Shown here: one piece after another, positions 19,514 to 25,938 of the stretch
Position numbering within the stretch: position 1 is the first letter of the stretch
Layout of the letters: each line of letters begins with the position of its first letter
IMG/VR virus record: IMGVR_UViG_3300043436_002184
Location: 1-25,938 of that record
Reading direction: 5' to 3' (one strand)
Source of the DNA: a virus
DNA length: 25,938 bases
Notes under the pieces: model-generated
Seen by the model: the letters and a program-made list of their open reading frames with translations, nothing else
The model's database searches: none
Told to the model about the DNA's origin: nothing
Made by a program: the position numbers and the translations under genes

Positions 19514-20212
19514 ATGAAAATATTTGTAATATCTACCCCAAACAAAAAAAGCAAAAGGCAGATAGTTTATGCCGAAGATTTTGCTCACGCAATCCAACTT
19601 GCAAAAAAAGCAGAAAATTATGTTTACACAGAAAAAGAATTGTACGATATGAATACAATTGACAATGAGGAAAATTTTAAAAATAAATTACACGCATTTT
19701 TTTACCCAATGTTTGAAGTACAACGTGAAGTAACAAGCGAATGTGGAAAAGCAAGAATTGATATGTTATTGACCGTACATGGTACGTATCATTTTGGTTT
19801 GGAATGTAAAAAAATTAACAAAAAGAAAGGCGAAGAAATTGGCGAGTATATTCAGCAAGCACACGAATATTCAAAATTAAAATGGAGGTACAGAAATGGT
19901 TTGTTTATTCAAGCACCAATATTTATTTGCCCGGCATTGTCTTATGATTATTTATTAATGAATGAAAAAACATTTGTAATTGATAACCAAACTTATCATC
20001 AAGACCGACACGATAAATTTCACAGGCATCACACCGTTAACGGAATGCTTGGTGTGTGGAACGTTGGCGAGGTTAGAAAAAATAAATTTGGGTTTCAGTT
20101 TTCAATGAATAACAAATCATTTTATGACTATCGCAGTTATAGGAATGACATATCAGCACAGGTACACGAAATCAACTACAACACCTACATCGAACGGCTA
20201 TGCAACCAATAA
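19514..20212 (+). CDS. PD-(D/E)XK nuclease-like protein behind the RNA leader
   Basis: ATG 19514 gives 232 residues. An upstream start at 19451 is inside the RNA element and is rejected. The core is GKARIDMLLTVHGTYHFGLE plus CKK, with Asp 83 and Glu 97/Lys 99 forming the D...ExK metal site. An N-terminal domain of about 60 residues (MKIFVISTPNKKSKRQIVYA) precedes it. The C-terminal half is rich in Tyr/His (YHQDRHDKFHRHH). Substrate is unknown: junction-resolving, restriction-like and mobile-element endonuclease functions are all possible. It overlaps the next gene by 13 bases. Confidence 0.7.
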   Translation: MKIFVISTPNKKSKRQIVYAEDFAHAIQLAKKAENYVYTEKELYDMNTIDNEENFKNKLHAFFYPMFEVQREVTSECGKARIDMLLTVHGTYHFGLECKKINKKKGEEIGEYIQQAHEYSKLKWRYRNGLFIQAPIFICPALSYDYLLMNEKTFVIDNQTYHQDRHDKFHRHHTVNGMLGVWNVGEVRKNKFGFQFSMNNKSFYDYRSYRNDISAQVHEINYNTYIERLCNQ

Positions 20213-21075
20213 CATTCAACTATTACGATGCCGACATCAAGAGCAGCTTACCGCTTGGCAATGTTACGCTTGAATATTTTATAAACGCAATTCGCAATCC
20301 TAAAATAGACATCAAGCACATTTTTGAGCGCATACGCATAGCCGAAGAAGTTGGTGATATGGCAACCAAGCAAGCATTGAAATCAAAGCTATATTCATTC
20401 ACTCCATGCGTGTACGTTCAAGGTGCGCGAAAGTATGAGAACATCAAGCATTGGACTGGATTGCTTGTGTTGGACTTCGACCACTTGGAAGTTGATTATG
20501 CAGTTGAGTTCAAGTCATACTTGTTTGATGAGTATAAATTCATAATTGCTGCATGGCTATCGGCATCACGGCATGGTGTGAGGGCATTGGTAAAAATACC
20601 GCAAGCGCATTCGGTTGAGGAGTTCAAGCAATACTTTGCTGCGATTGAGCGACATTTGAACTGCTACAATGGTTTTGATAAAGCACCAAAAAATTGTATT
20701 TTGCCCCTCTTTTTTTCATACGATGCTGAAATTTTACACCGCGATAACGCTCAAACTTGGGATGAGAAGTACATTGAACCGATACCACCACCTGTTAAGC
20801 AGTATATTATCAATGACAAAACATCGGCAGTTGAGTGCATCATTGCCAAGAAAATAAACATCATAGTTGATAGCGGACATCCTCAACTACGTGCCGCAGC
20901 GTATTTACTTGGAGGTTATGTGGGAGGAGGCCACATAGACCATTCGGATGCGGTAAGTATTATTCACAACTTAATTGAAAGCAACGCATATTTGAGCCAA
21001 AAAGCAAGTATTTACAAAAAAACTGCGGTACAAATGATAAACAAAGGAGTTAACCAACCAACTTATATTAAATAA
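20200..21075 (+). CDS. VirE_N/BT4734-like replication protein
   Basis: This 291-residue protein has a region at about 67-135 (TPCVYVQGARKYENIKHWTG, LLVLDFDHLE, AAWLSASRHGVRALVKI) matching the VirE N-terminal/BT4734-like domain. That domain is common in Bacteroidota mobile elements next to primase-helicase genes. LDFDHL resembles the acidic strand of prim-pol type enzymes, so a priming role is possible. The C-terminal part (about 220-291) is helical. It stands directly before the SF3 helicase (1 base gap), so the two probably act together at replication initiation. Confidence 0.75.
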   Translation: MQPITFNYYDADIKSSLPLGNVTLEYFINAIRNPKIDIKHIFERIRIAEEVGDMATKQALKSKLYSFTPCVYVQGARKYENIKHWTGLLVLDFDHLEVDYAVEFKSYLFDEYKFIIAAWLSASRHGVRALVKIPQAHSVEEFKQYFAAIERHLNCYNGFDKAPKNCILPLFFSYDAEILHRDNAQTWDEKYIEPIPPPVKQYIINDKTSAVECIIAKKINIIVDSGHPQLRAAAYLLGGYVGGGHIDHSDAVSIIHNLIESNAYLSQKASIYKKTAVQMINKGVNQPTYIK

Positions 21076-21076
21076 C

Positions 21077-22654
21077 ATGAGCGAAAAATTTAAAAAACCC
21101 GAAGCAAACCCATTGCTTAATCCTGTTGACTACTTCAACTTTCACGGCTCATTCGTGTCAATATTTGATGGGGTAAAAAAAGTAAACATCAAGTCCGAAA
21201 CTGAAATATGTTTGCAACACCCGGACAACCTCGACCCAAATGAACTGAATAAAGTCACGTTTACACTTAACAAAAACAATGTTGTTGAGGTGGTCAAAAA
21301 AAACGATTATCAACTTGCCGTGGGTGCGAAGTTGTCAAAGTTTATGTTGCTATCTGCCGTTAAATTCAAAGGTGATAATTTCGCAGCTATGTCATACGTT
21401 CACTTTACGCTGATGAAATCCGAAATACCTTACATTCGGGTAGGTACTGATTATTTTAAATTGATTGATAAAAAAGACCGATTTGGCTCACACAATCGAT
21501 TGCTCAAACCTTGGAAGAAAGATGAAATCAAACAAGACCACGGAAAGCAATTGTTGAACATGATTTTTAAATTTGATGATTTCACTATTTACCCAGATAA
21601 CATCACTTACAAACCTGTGCTTAACAACTGCTATAATTTATATGCAAAATTTGCACACGATAAAGCTATTGATGATATTGAACAAAATAACATTCCTGTT
21701 ACAATGGGATTGATGAACCATATTTTTGGCGAACATTTAGAACACGGTTTGAAATACATGAAAATTTTGTATCAGTACCCGCGACAAATTGCACCTGTAT
21801 TGGCACTTGTTTCTTCGGAGCGTGAAACAGGTAAGACCACATTTTTAAATTGGATACAGATGTTATTTGGCGAAAATTCAACACTCATTAACCCATCCGA
21901 CTTAACATCGAATTTCAATGATGCGTATGCTACAAAAAACATCATTATGATTGATGAAACTACCATTGACAAAGTGCATGCTATTGAGAAGTTAAAATCA
22001 TTGGCAACGGCAAAAACAATATCGGTTTCGCAAAAGTTTGTGAGTCATTATTCCGTACCTTTTTACGGTAAAATTATTTTATGCACAAATAAAGAAAGTG
22101 ATTTTATGCGTATTGATGAGGAAGAAATTAGATTTTGGGTGCGAAAAATTAAACCTATAACCGGGAAGAAAAACACCAACATCGAAAATGACCTTAAAAA
22201 CGAAATACCAAAATTTATTAAATACTTATTGCAACTGCCAGAAATAGATTTTAGCAAATCGCGCATGGTGTTCACCAAGGAAGAAATAATGACCGAGTCG
22301 TTAGAAATAGTTAAGGAAGAAAGCAAAAGCCAATTACGCAAAGAAATCGAATATCTATTTATTGATTGGTTTGCTAACAATGACAATATCGATATGGTTG
22401 AAGTAACGGCAAAGGACATTAAAGAAAAATGGTTTGGCACTAACAATCAAATTTCAATCAGTTACATCCGCAAAGTTTTAAAGGATGAAATGAAAATGGT
22501 CAATTTGGAAACAAAAAAGTACAAAGGGTTTCCAGATGCCAATTCGACTTCGCAAAAGACAGGACTGCCGTTTGTGTTCACAAATCCATACCGAGTTTAT
22601 AATGAGGATGTTAGGAAAAATAAGGCATCAATCGAGGATGCGGTTGATTTCTAA
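21077..22654 (+). CDS. SF3 replicative helicase (D5/DUF5906-like)
   Basis: This 525-residue protein has its ATPase core from about 240 to 360. Walker A is SSERETGKTT (246-255), Walker B is IIMIDE (289-294), and the sensor strand is KIILCTNKE (332-340). The arginine-finger-like segment is RIDEEEIRFWVRKI (345-358). The N-terminal half is an unassigned domain (no clear primase motif), and the C-terminal 130 residues may form a winged helix (VTAKDIKEKWFGTNNQISIS). It unwinds DNA at phage replication. Upstream VirE_N gene and downstream AT-rich repeats fit an origin-linked helicase. Confidence 0.85.
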   Translation: MSEKFKKPEANPLLNPVDYFNFHGSFVSIFDGVKKVNIKSETEICLQHPDNLDPNELNKVTFTLNKNNVVEVVKKNDYQLAVGAKLSKFMLLSAVKFKGDNFAAMSYVHFTLMKSEIPYIRVGTDYFKLIDKKDRFGSHNRLLKPWKKDEIKQDHGKQLLNMIFKFDDFTIYPDNITYKPVLNNCYNLYAKFAHDKAIDDIEQNNIPVTMGLMNHIFGEHLEHGLKYMKILYQYPRQIAPVLALVSSERETGKTTFLNWIQMLFGENSTLINPSDLTSNFNDAYATKNIIMIDETTIDKVHAIEKLKSLATAKTISVSQKFVSHYSVPFYGKIILCTNKESDFMRIDEEEIRFWVRKIKPITGKKNTNIENDLKNEIPKFIKYLLQLPEIDFSKSRMVFTKEEIMTESLEIVKEESKSQLRKEIEYLFIDWFANNDNIDMVEVTAKDIKEKWFGTNNQISISYIRKVLKDEMKMVNLETKKYKGFPDANSTSQKTGLPFVFTNPYRVYNEDVRKNKASIEDAVDF

Positions 22655-22911
<257 letters not shown>

Positions 22912-22939
22912 TTGACATTCAAAACAATGCTTATATTTG
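22912..22939 (+). promoter_or_regulatory. Promoter for the VRR-NUC-like gene
   Basis: TTG at 22912-22914 and TATATTTG at 22932-22939 are 17 bases apart. The start point would be 3-4 bases after 22939, almost at ATG 22946, giving a nearly leaderless mRNA. Confidence 0.65.
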
Positions 22940-22945
22940 CAACCG

Positions 22946-23410
22946 ATGACAATCAAAGACCTCAACACCTACCTATTTGAAATCAAGCGCAGGGACAACC
23001 CAAACTTCCCCGAGCATGCATTGGTTCCTGTTAAGCATTCGGACAAAACTGCAAACGGATTAGAAAAGGCCATTGTTGCTTTTCTGCAAGCAGAGGGATG
23101 GCAAGCCGAACGTATAAAGAACACAGGCCGATATGTAGATGAAAGCTATACCTATGTGAATGTAATGGGTCAAACACGCAAGGCGGGAACGGGGCGGTAT
23201 ATTAAGGGAACAGGAACGAATGGAAGCGCAGATTTATCGGCCACAATCAAAGGCCGAGCGGTCAAGGTGGAGGTTAAAATAGGCAAGGATAGGCAATCCG
23301 AAGTGCAGAAGAAGTACCAAGCAGACATTGAACGCGCTGGGGGTGTGTATGTGATTGCCAAGGATTTCGAAACGTGGCATGGATGGTATGCTAAATTCAT
23401 CGCAGGTTGA
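22946..23410 (+). CDS. VRR-NUC/Hjc-like PD-(D/E)XK nuclease
   Basis: ATG 22946 gives 154 residues. The TTG at 22937 lies inside the -7 box and is rejected. The core is GLEKAIVAFLQAEGWQAERI (38-57) with Glu 40, GSADLSATIKGRAVKVEVKI (93-112) with Asp 96, Glu 109 and Lys 111, and QSEVQKKYQADIERAGGVYV (117-136). This small single-domain nuclease fits the VRR-NUC or Holliday-junction-resolvase-like group, cutting branched or flapped DNA at the end of replication. The promoter sits 6 bases upstream. Terminase genes follow. Confidence 0.75.
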   Translation: MTIKDLNTYLFEIKRRDNPNFPEHALVPVKHSDKTANGLEKAIVAFLQAEGWQAERIKNTGRYVDESYTYVNVMGQTRKAGTGRYIKGTGTNGSADLSATIKGRAVKVEVKIGKDRQSEVQKKYQADIERAGGVYVIAKDFETWHGWYAKFIAG

Positions 23411-23415
23411 TTTTA

Positions 23416-23447
23416 TTTGCATCAGTCGATGATTTGTATTACCTTTG
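23416..23447 (+). promoter_or_regulatory. Promoter for the terminase genes
   Basis: TTTG at 23416-23419 and TACCTTTG at 23440-23447 are separated by 20 bases. The start point is near 23451, about 25 bases before ATG 23476. Confidence 0.7.
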
Positions 23448-23454
23448 TCGCAAA

Positions 23455-23475
23455 ATGCGTTTAAAAGCGAAATAA
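23455..23475 (+). CDS. Possible 6-codon leader ORF before the terminase small gene
   Basis: ATG 23455 reads MRLKAK and stops at TAA 23473-23475, immediately touching ATG 23476 of the next gene. It lies within the expected 5' leader of the transcript. It may be chance, but the exact abutment could couple translation. Confidence 0.3.
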   Translation: MRLKAK

Positions 23476-23733
23476 ATGGCATACGGAAAGAAATCGGGTG
23501 GGGGTAGTCGCAAAGGCAGACCTAACCAAGCAACAATGAAAGCCAAAGAAATGATTAACACGGCCATCGATGGTCAGTTGTTACATTTTAATGACACGAT
23601 GAACCAAATAAGAGAGGACAACCCAACGGATTGGGCAAAGATAATGGTATCAATGTTCAAATTTGTGATGCCTGTTAAGTCCGATGTAAGTGGGGAAGTA
23701 ACATTGTCAACAATCAAAGTCATTCGTGAGTGA
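23476..23733 (+). CDS. Terminase small subunit-like protein
   Basis: This 85-residue protein has a basic Gly-rich N-terminus (MAYGKKSGGGSRKGRPNQAT), a helical middle (MKAKEMINTAIDGQLLHFND) and a C-terminal tail. Basic N-termini of this GGxRKGRPN type are typical of small terminase or terminase-associated proteins in these phages. It is short for a small terminase. The stop overlaps the large subunit start by 8 bases. Confidence 0.65.
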   Translation: MAYGKKSGGGSRKGRPNQATMKAKEMINTAIDGQLLHFNDTMNQIREDNPTDWAKIMVSMFKFVMPVKSDVSGEVTLSTIKVIRE

Positions 23734-24967
23734 AATCCAAATCAAACTCCGCAAACGACACGCAAATCAGCAGCATATTATTGATACTGCCAAGCGTTTC
23801 AACGTGCTTAAATGCGGTCGTAGGTTCGGAAAGACATCGTTGGCAGAGGAGTTAATCATTGAACCTGCTTTGGATGGCTTCCCGGTAGCGTACTACGCAC
23901 CAACATACAAGGACTTGGAAGAGTTTTGGAACATAATCAAGCACATTGTACACGATGTCATCAAGTCCAAGTCCGAGCAGTTGAAACAAATACGATTGAT
24001 TACTGATGGTGTTATTGATATGTGGTCAATGGATGACCCCGATAGTGGTCGAGGCCGTAAGTATAAGCGTGTTGTGATTGATGAATGTGAGAAAGCAAGT
24101 CACTTACAAACCGCTTGGAATGGAACGATAAGGGCAACGCTAACCGATTTCAAGGGTGATGCGTGGTTTCTTTCAACCCCGCAGTTTGGCAAAACTTATT
24201 TCAAAGAGTTGCACCAAAGAGCAACCGTTGATAAGTTCATACACGAGTGGCAGTCGTGGAAGTTCAGCACCTATGACAACCCATTCATAGACCCCGATGA
24301 GATTGAAAGCGCAAAGCTAACAACCGACCCATTATTCTTCCTGTGCGAGTACATGGCCGAGGATGTGAGCATTGGTTCAATGTTGTGGGCATACGCTTAC
24401 GAGCCGAGTAAGCACTTGGCCGAGTTTGAATTGAACCCAGCGAGAGAAACTATATTGAGTTTCGACTTTAACCGCAATCCAATGACCTGCTCCGTGGTTC
24501 AAACGGATAGGTTCAACTCGATTGATGTGTACGAAACCATAAAGATACCCAACTCCGACATTTACCAAATGTGCGACTATATCAAGACCGTGTACGGCAA
24601 CCGTTTGTACATCGTAACAGGTGATGCTTCGGGCAAGTCGGGCAGCGCAATGGTAGCCGATAACCTTAACTACTACAAGATAATTGCAACACAACTCAAC
24701 TTGAATATGCGACAATTTCAAGTGCCGACTATCAACCCGAAGATAGCCGAGAATAGAGTGCTTGTCAACTCGTTATTGAGCAGAGGCAATGTACGACTGC
24801 ATAAACACAAAACAAAGGCACTTCAATTCGATTTAGAAAACGTTTCGGTGTTGGCTGATGGTACATTGAAAAAACAAGACCGTAACGACCCTGCACAACA
24901 GGCCGATGCACTCGACACGTTTCGGTATGCCTGTAATGTATTTTTGAATAATTTTATTACAACGTAA
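23726..24967 (+). CDS. Terminase large subunit
   Basis: This 413-residue protein starts at GTG 23726, overlapping the previous gene. Motifs: ATPase Walker A CGRRFGKTS (30-38), Walker B RVVIDE (115-120), coupling motif STPQ (150-153). The nuclease part carries LSFDFNR (D247), VTGDASG (D300) and ADALDTFRY (D394/D397). It packages phage DNA by ATP-driven translocation and cuts concatemers. All catalytic positions expected for a functional enzyme are present. Confidence 0.95.
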   Translation: MSEIQIKLRKRHANQQHIIDTAKRFNVLKCGRRFGKTSLAEELIIEPALDGFPVAYYAPTYKDLEEFWNIIKHIVHDVIKSKSEQLKQIRLITDGVIDMWSMDDPDSGRGRKYKRVVIDECEKASHLQTAWNGTIRATLTDFKGDAWFLSTPQFGKTYFKELHQRATVDKFIHEWQSWKFSTYDNPFIDPDEIESAKLTTDPLFFLCEYMAEDVSIGSMLWAYAYEPSKHLAEFELNPARETILSFDFNRNPMTCSVVQTDRFNSIDVYETIKIPNSDIYQMCDYIKTVYGNRLYIVTGDASGKSGSAMVADNLNYYKIIATQLNLNMRQFQVPTINPKIAENRVLVNSLLSRGNVRLHKHKTKALQFDLENVSVLADGTLKKQDRNDPAQQADALDTFRYACNVFLNNFITT

Positions 24968-24978
24968 ACAAAAATTAC

Positions 24979-24986
24979 TACATTTG
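24979..24986 (+). promoter_or_regulatory. -7 box for the glycosyltransferase gene
   Basis: TACATTTG matches TAnnTTTG, five bases before ATG 24992. A clear TTTG at 19 bases upstream is not seen, so this is a weaker call. A start point just before the ATG would make a nearly leaderless mRNA. Confidence 0.5.
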
Positions 24987-24991
24987 CAAAG

Positions 24992-25588
24992 ATGTATTCC
25001 GTAATCATTCCGACACTATGGCGCAGCACACGAACGCTGCGATTGATTAGCGACCTCGTTCAATGCAGTCGTGTTGGCGAAGTCATCATCATTGACAACA
25101 ATAACGGTCAAATAGCCGAGGGCGGTAAAGTTAAAATCATTTCAAATGGGCAAAACAATTACGTTAATCCGAGTTGGAATATGGGAGTATACGCTGCTAC
25201 CTATCCATTTATCGCGCTTTGCAACGATGATATCAATTTCAATGCCAGCAAGATGTTTGAATTAGAACCCGATTACGGGGACATTTTCGGCATCGGGTCG
25301 GCTTGTTACGAAACAGAAATCGAGTTTGATTACCCATCGATTTCACATACGCACTCACGCGGTCACGGATGGGGATGTTTAATGCTGATGCGCAATGAGG
25401 ACTACCCACCAATCCCAAATGAGTTAAGAGTTAGTTACGGTGATGATTGGTTGTTCAAGAAACTACCGAACCGATACAACATCAACGGCATAAGAGTTAA
25501 CACCGAAATGAGTACAACATCACGCGAGGCCGAGTTCATAGCCATCGCAGAACAAGATAGCAAGATATGGCACACGCTGAACAAATAG
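24992..25588 (+). CDS. GT2-like glycosyltransferase
   Basis: This 198-residue protein has a GT-A layout. It has an N-terminal strand (MYSVIIPTLWRSTRTLRLIS), VGEVIIIDNNNGQ (residues about 28-40) and NYVNPSWNMGVYAATYPFIA. Then comes LCNDDINFN, whose NDD (78-80) stands for the DXD metal site. Later, HGWGCLMLMRNEDYPPIPNE and SYGDDWLFKKL are the usual acceptor-side features. The length is short for this class, so it may be a minimal catalytic domain. It transfers a sugar to an unknown acceptor, perhaps a virion protein or a modified DNA base. It overlaps the next gene by 22 bases. Confidence 0.75.
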   Translation: MYSVIIPTLWRSTRTLRLISDLVQCSRVGEVIIIDNNNGQIAEGGKVKIISNGQNNYVNPSWNMGVYAATYPFIALCNDDINFNASKMFELEPDYGDIFGIGSACYETEIEFDYPSISHTHSRGHGWGCLMLMRNEDYPPIPNELRVSYGDDWLFKKLPNRYNINGIRVNTEMSTTSREAEFIAIAEQDSKIWHTLNK

Positions 25589-25938
25589 AATGGTGCAACC
25601 TCGTTAAGGTCGCACATCCCGAATTTTTCCACGGTGTTTCCGTGTTGGATGTCGGATCACTTGATATCAACGGCAACAACCGTTACTTATTTGAGCAATG
25701 CGACTACACAGGCATCGACATAGGGGATGGTGCGAATGTTGATGAGGTGTGCAGCGGCCACGAATATAAGAGCAAGACCAAGTTCGATGTTGTGATAAGT
25801 ACCGAGTGCTTTGAACACGATAGCCACTACGGTGACACATTGCGAAACATTTGCAACAAGCTACTGAAGAAAGGCGGTTTGTTTATATTCACTTGCGCAA
25901 CCGAGGGCAGACCCGAACACGGCACGAAGCGCACATCA
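25567..25938 (+). CDS. SAM-dependent methyltransferase (partial, runs off window)
   Basis: ATG 25567 opens 124 codons to the window edge. The class I Rossmann core is visible: VSVLDVGSLDINGN (motif I, about 24-37), DYTGIDIGDGANVDEV (motif II), KFDVVISTECFEHD (motif IV) and LLKKGGLFIFTCA (motif VI). It overlaps the glycosyltransferase gene by 22 bases, so the two are probably co-translated. Sugar or protein methylation is more likely than DNA methylation because no NPPY-like or PC motif is present. The C-terminus is outside the window. Confidence 0.75.
   Translation, partial: MAHAEQIEWCNLVKVAHPEFFHGVSVLDVGSLDINGNNRYLFEQCDYTGIDIGDGANVDEVCSGHEYKSKTKFDVVISTECFEHDSHYGDTLRNICNKLLKKGGLFIFTCATEGRPEHGTKRTS

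Overview
The window is a near-contiguous stretch of a tailed double-stranded DNA phage of Bacteroidota (probably a Flavobacteriia/Sphingobacteriia-type host). Two things point there. The promoters have the Bacteroidota form TTTG, about 19 bases, TAnnTTTG (near 9.6, 12.1, 19.4, 22.9 and 23.4 kb). Shine-Dalgarno sequences are almost absent, and many genes start in an A-rich ...AAACCTATG context. All confident genes are on the + strand. There is no integrase, repressor, tRNA or CRISPR array.

Layout. (1) 1-9.2 kb, virion module: end of a probable portal gene, Mu gpF-like head protein, scaffold, major capsid protein, connector/neck and tail-completion proteins, two paralogous tail-tube-like proteins separated by a hairpin, a 720-residue fibre-like protein and a small partner. 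No tape-measure gene is seen. (2) 9.2-12.1 kb, lysis and accessory module: several small membrane proteins (holin/spanin candidates), a DUF5675 protein and a DUF3310 protein. (3) 10.65-10.95 and 12.1-13.7 kb, small-ORF accessory zones: very short genes separated by a family of imperfect stem-loop elements (TAAC-n-GC(A/G)G ... GTGC-TGTT(A/G)TA) that make the region look like a cassette array, plus a promoter-terminator pair that could make a roughly 55-nt RNA. (4) 13.7-16.5 kb: two different C5-cytosine DNA methyltransferases flanking a helix-turn-helix-like protein. (5) 16.6-23.4 kb, early/replication module: small proteins (one alpha-CTD-like), a DUF3127 OB-fold protein, a YqaJ-type exonuclease and its usual upstream partner, a second PD-(D/E)XK nuclease preceded by a structured RNA leader, a VirE_N/BT4734-like primase-associated protein, an SF3 helicase, an AT-rich repeat region that is a good origin candidate, and a third PD-(D/E)XK nuclease. 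(6) 23.4-25.9 kb: small and large terminase, then a glycosyltransferase and a SAM methyltransferase (cut by the window edge), lying where the portal gene would normally follow.

The replication genes fit a primase/helicase-driven replisome with an exonuclease-based recombination pathway. The methyltransferases suggest protection of phage DNA, and the glycosyltransferase/methyltransferase pair suggests modification of phage or host glycans. The most striking object is the RNA at 19417-19513. It has two hairpins whose loops share a perfect 8-base complement (a potential kissing complex). The second hairpin is nested in a long stem with a U-run that ends exactly at a nuclease start codon. The second most striking is the repeated stem-loop family around tiny ORFs.
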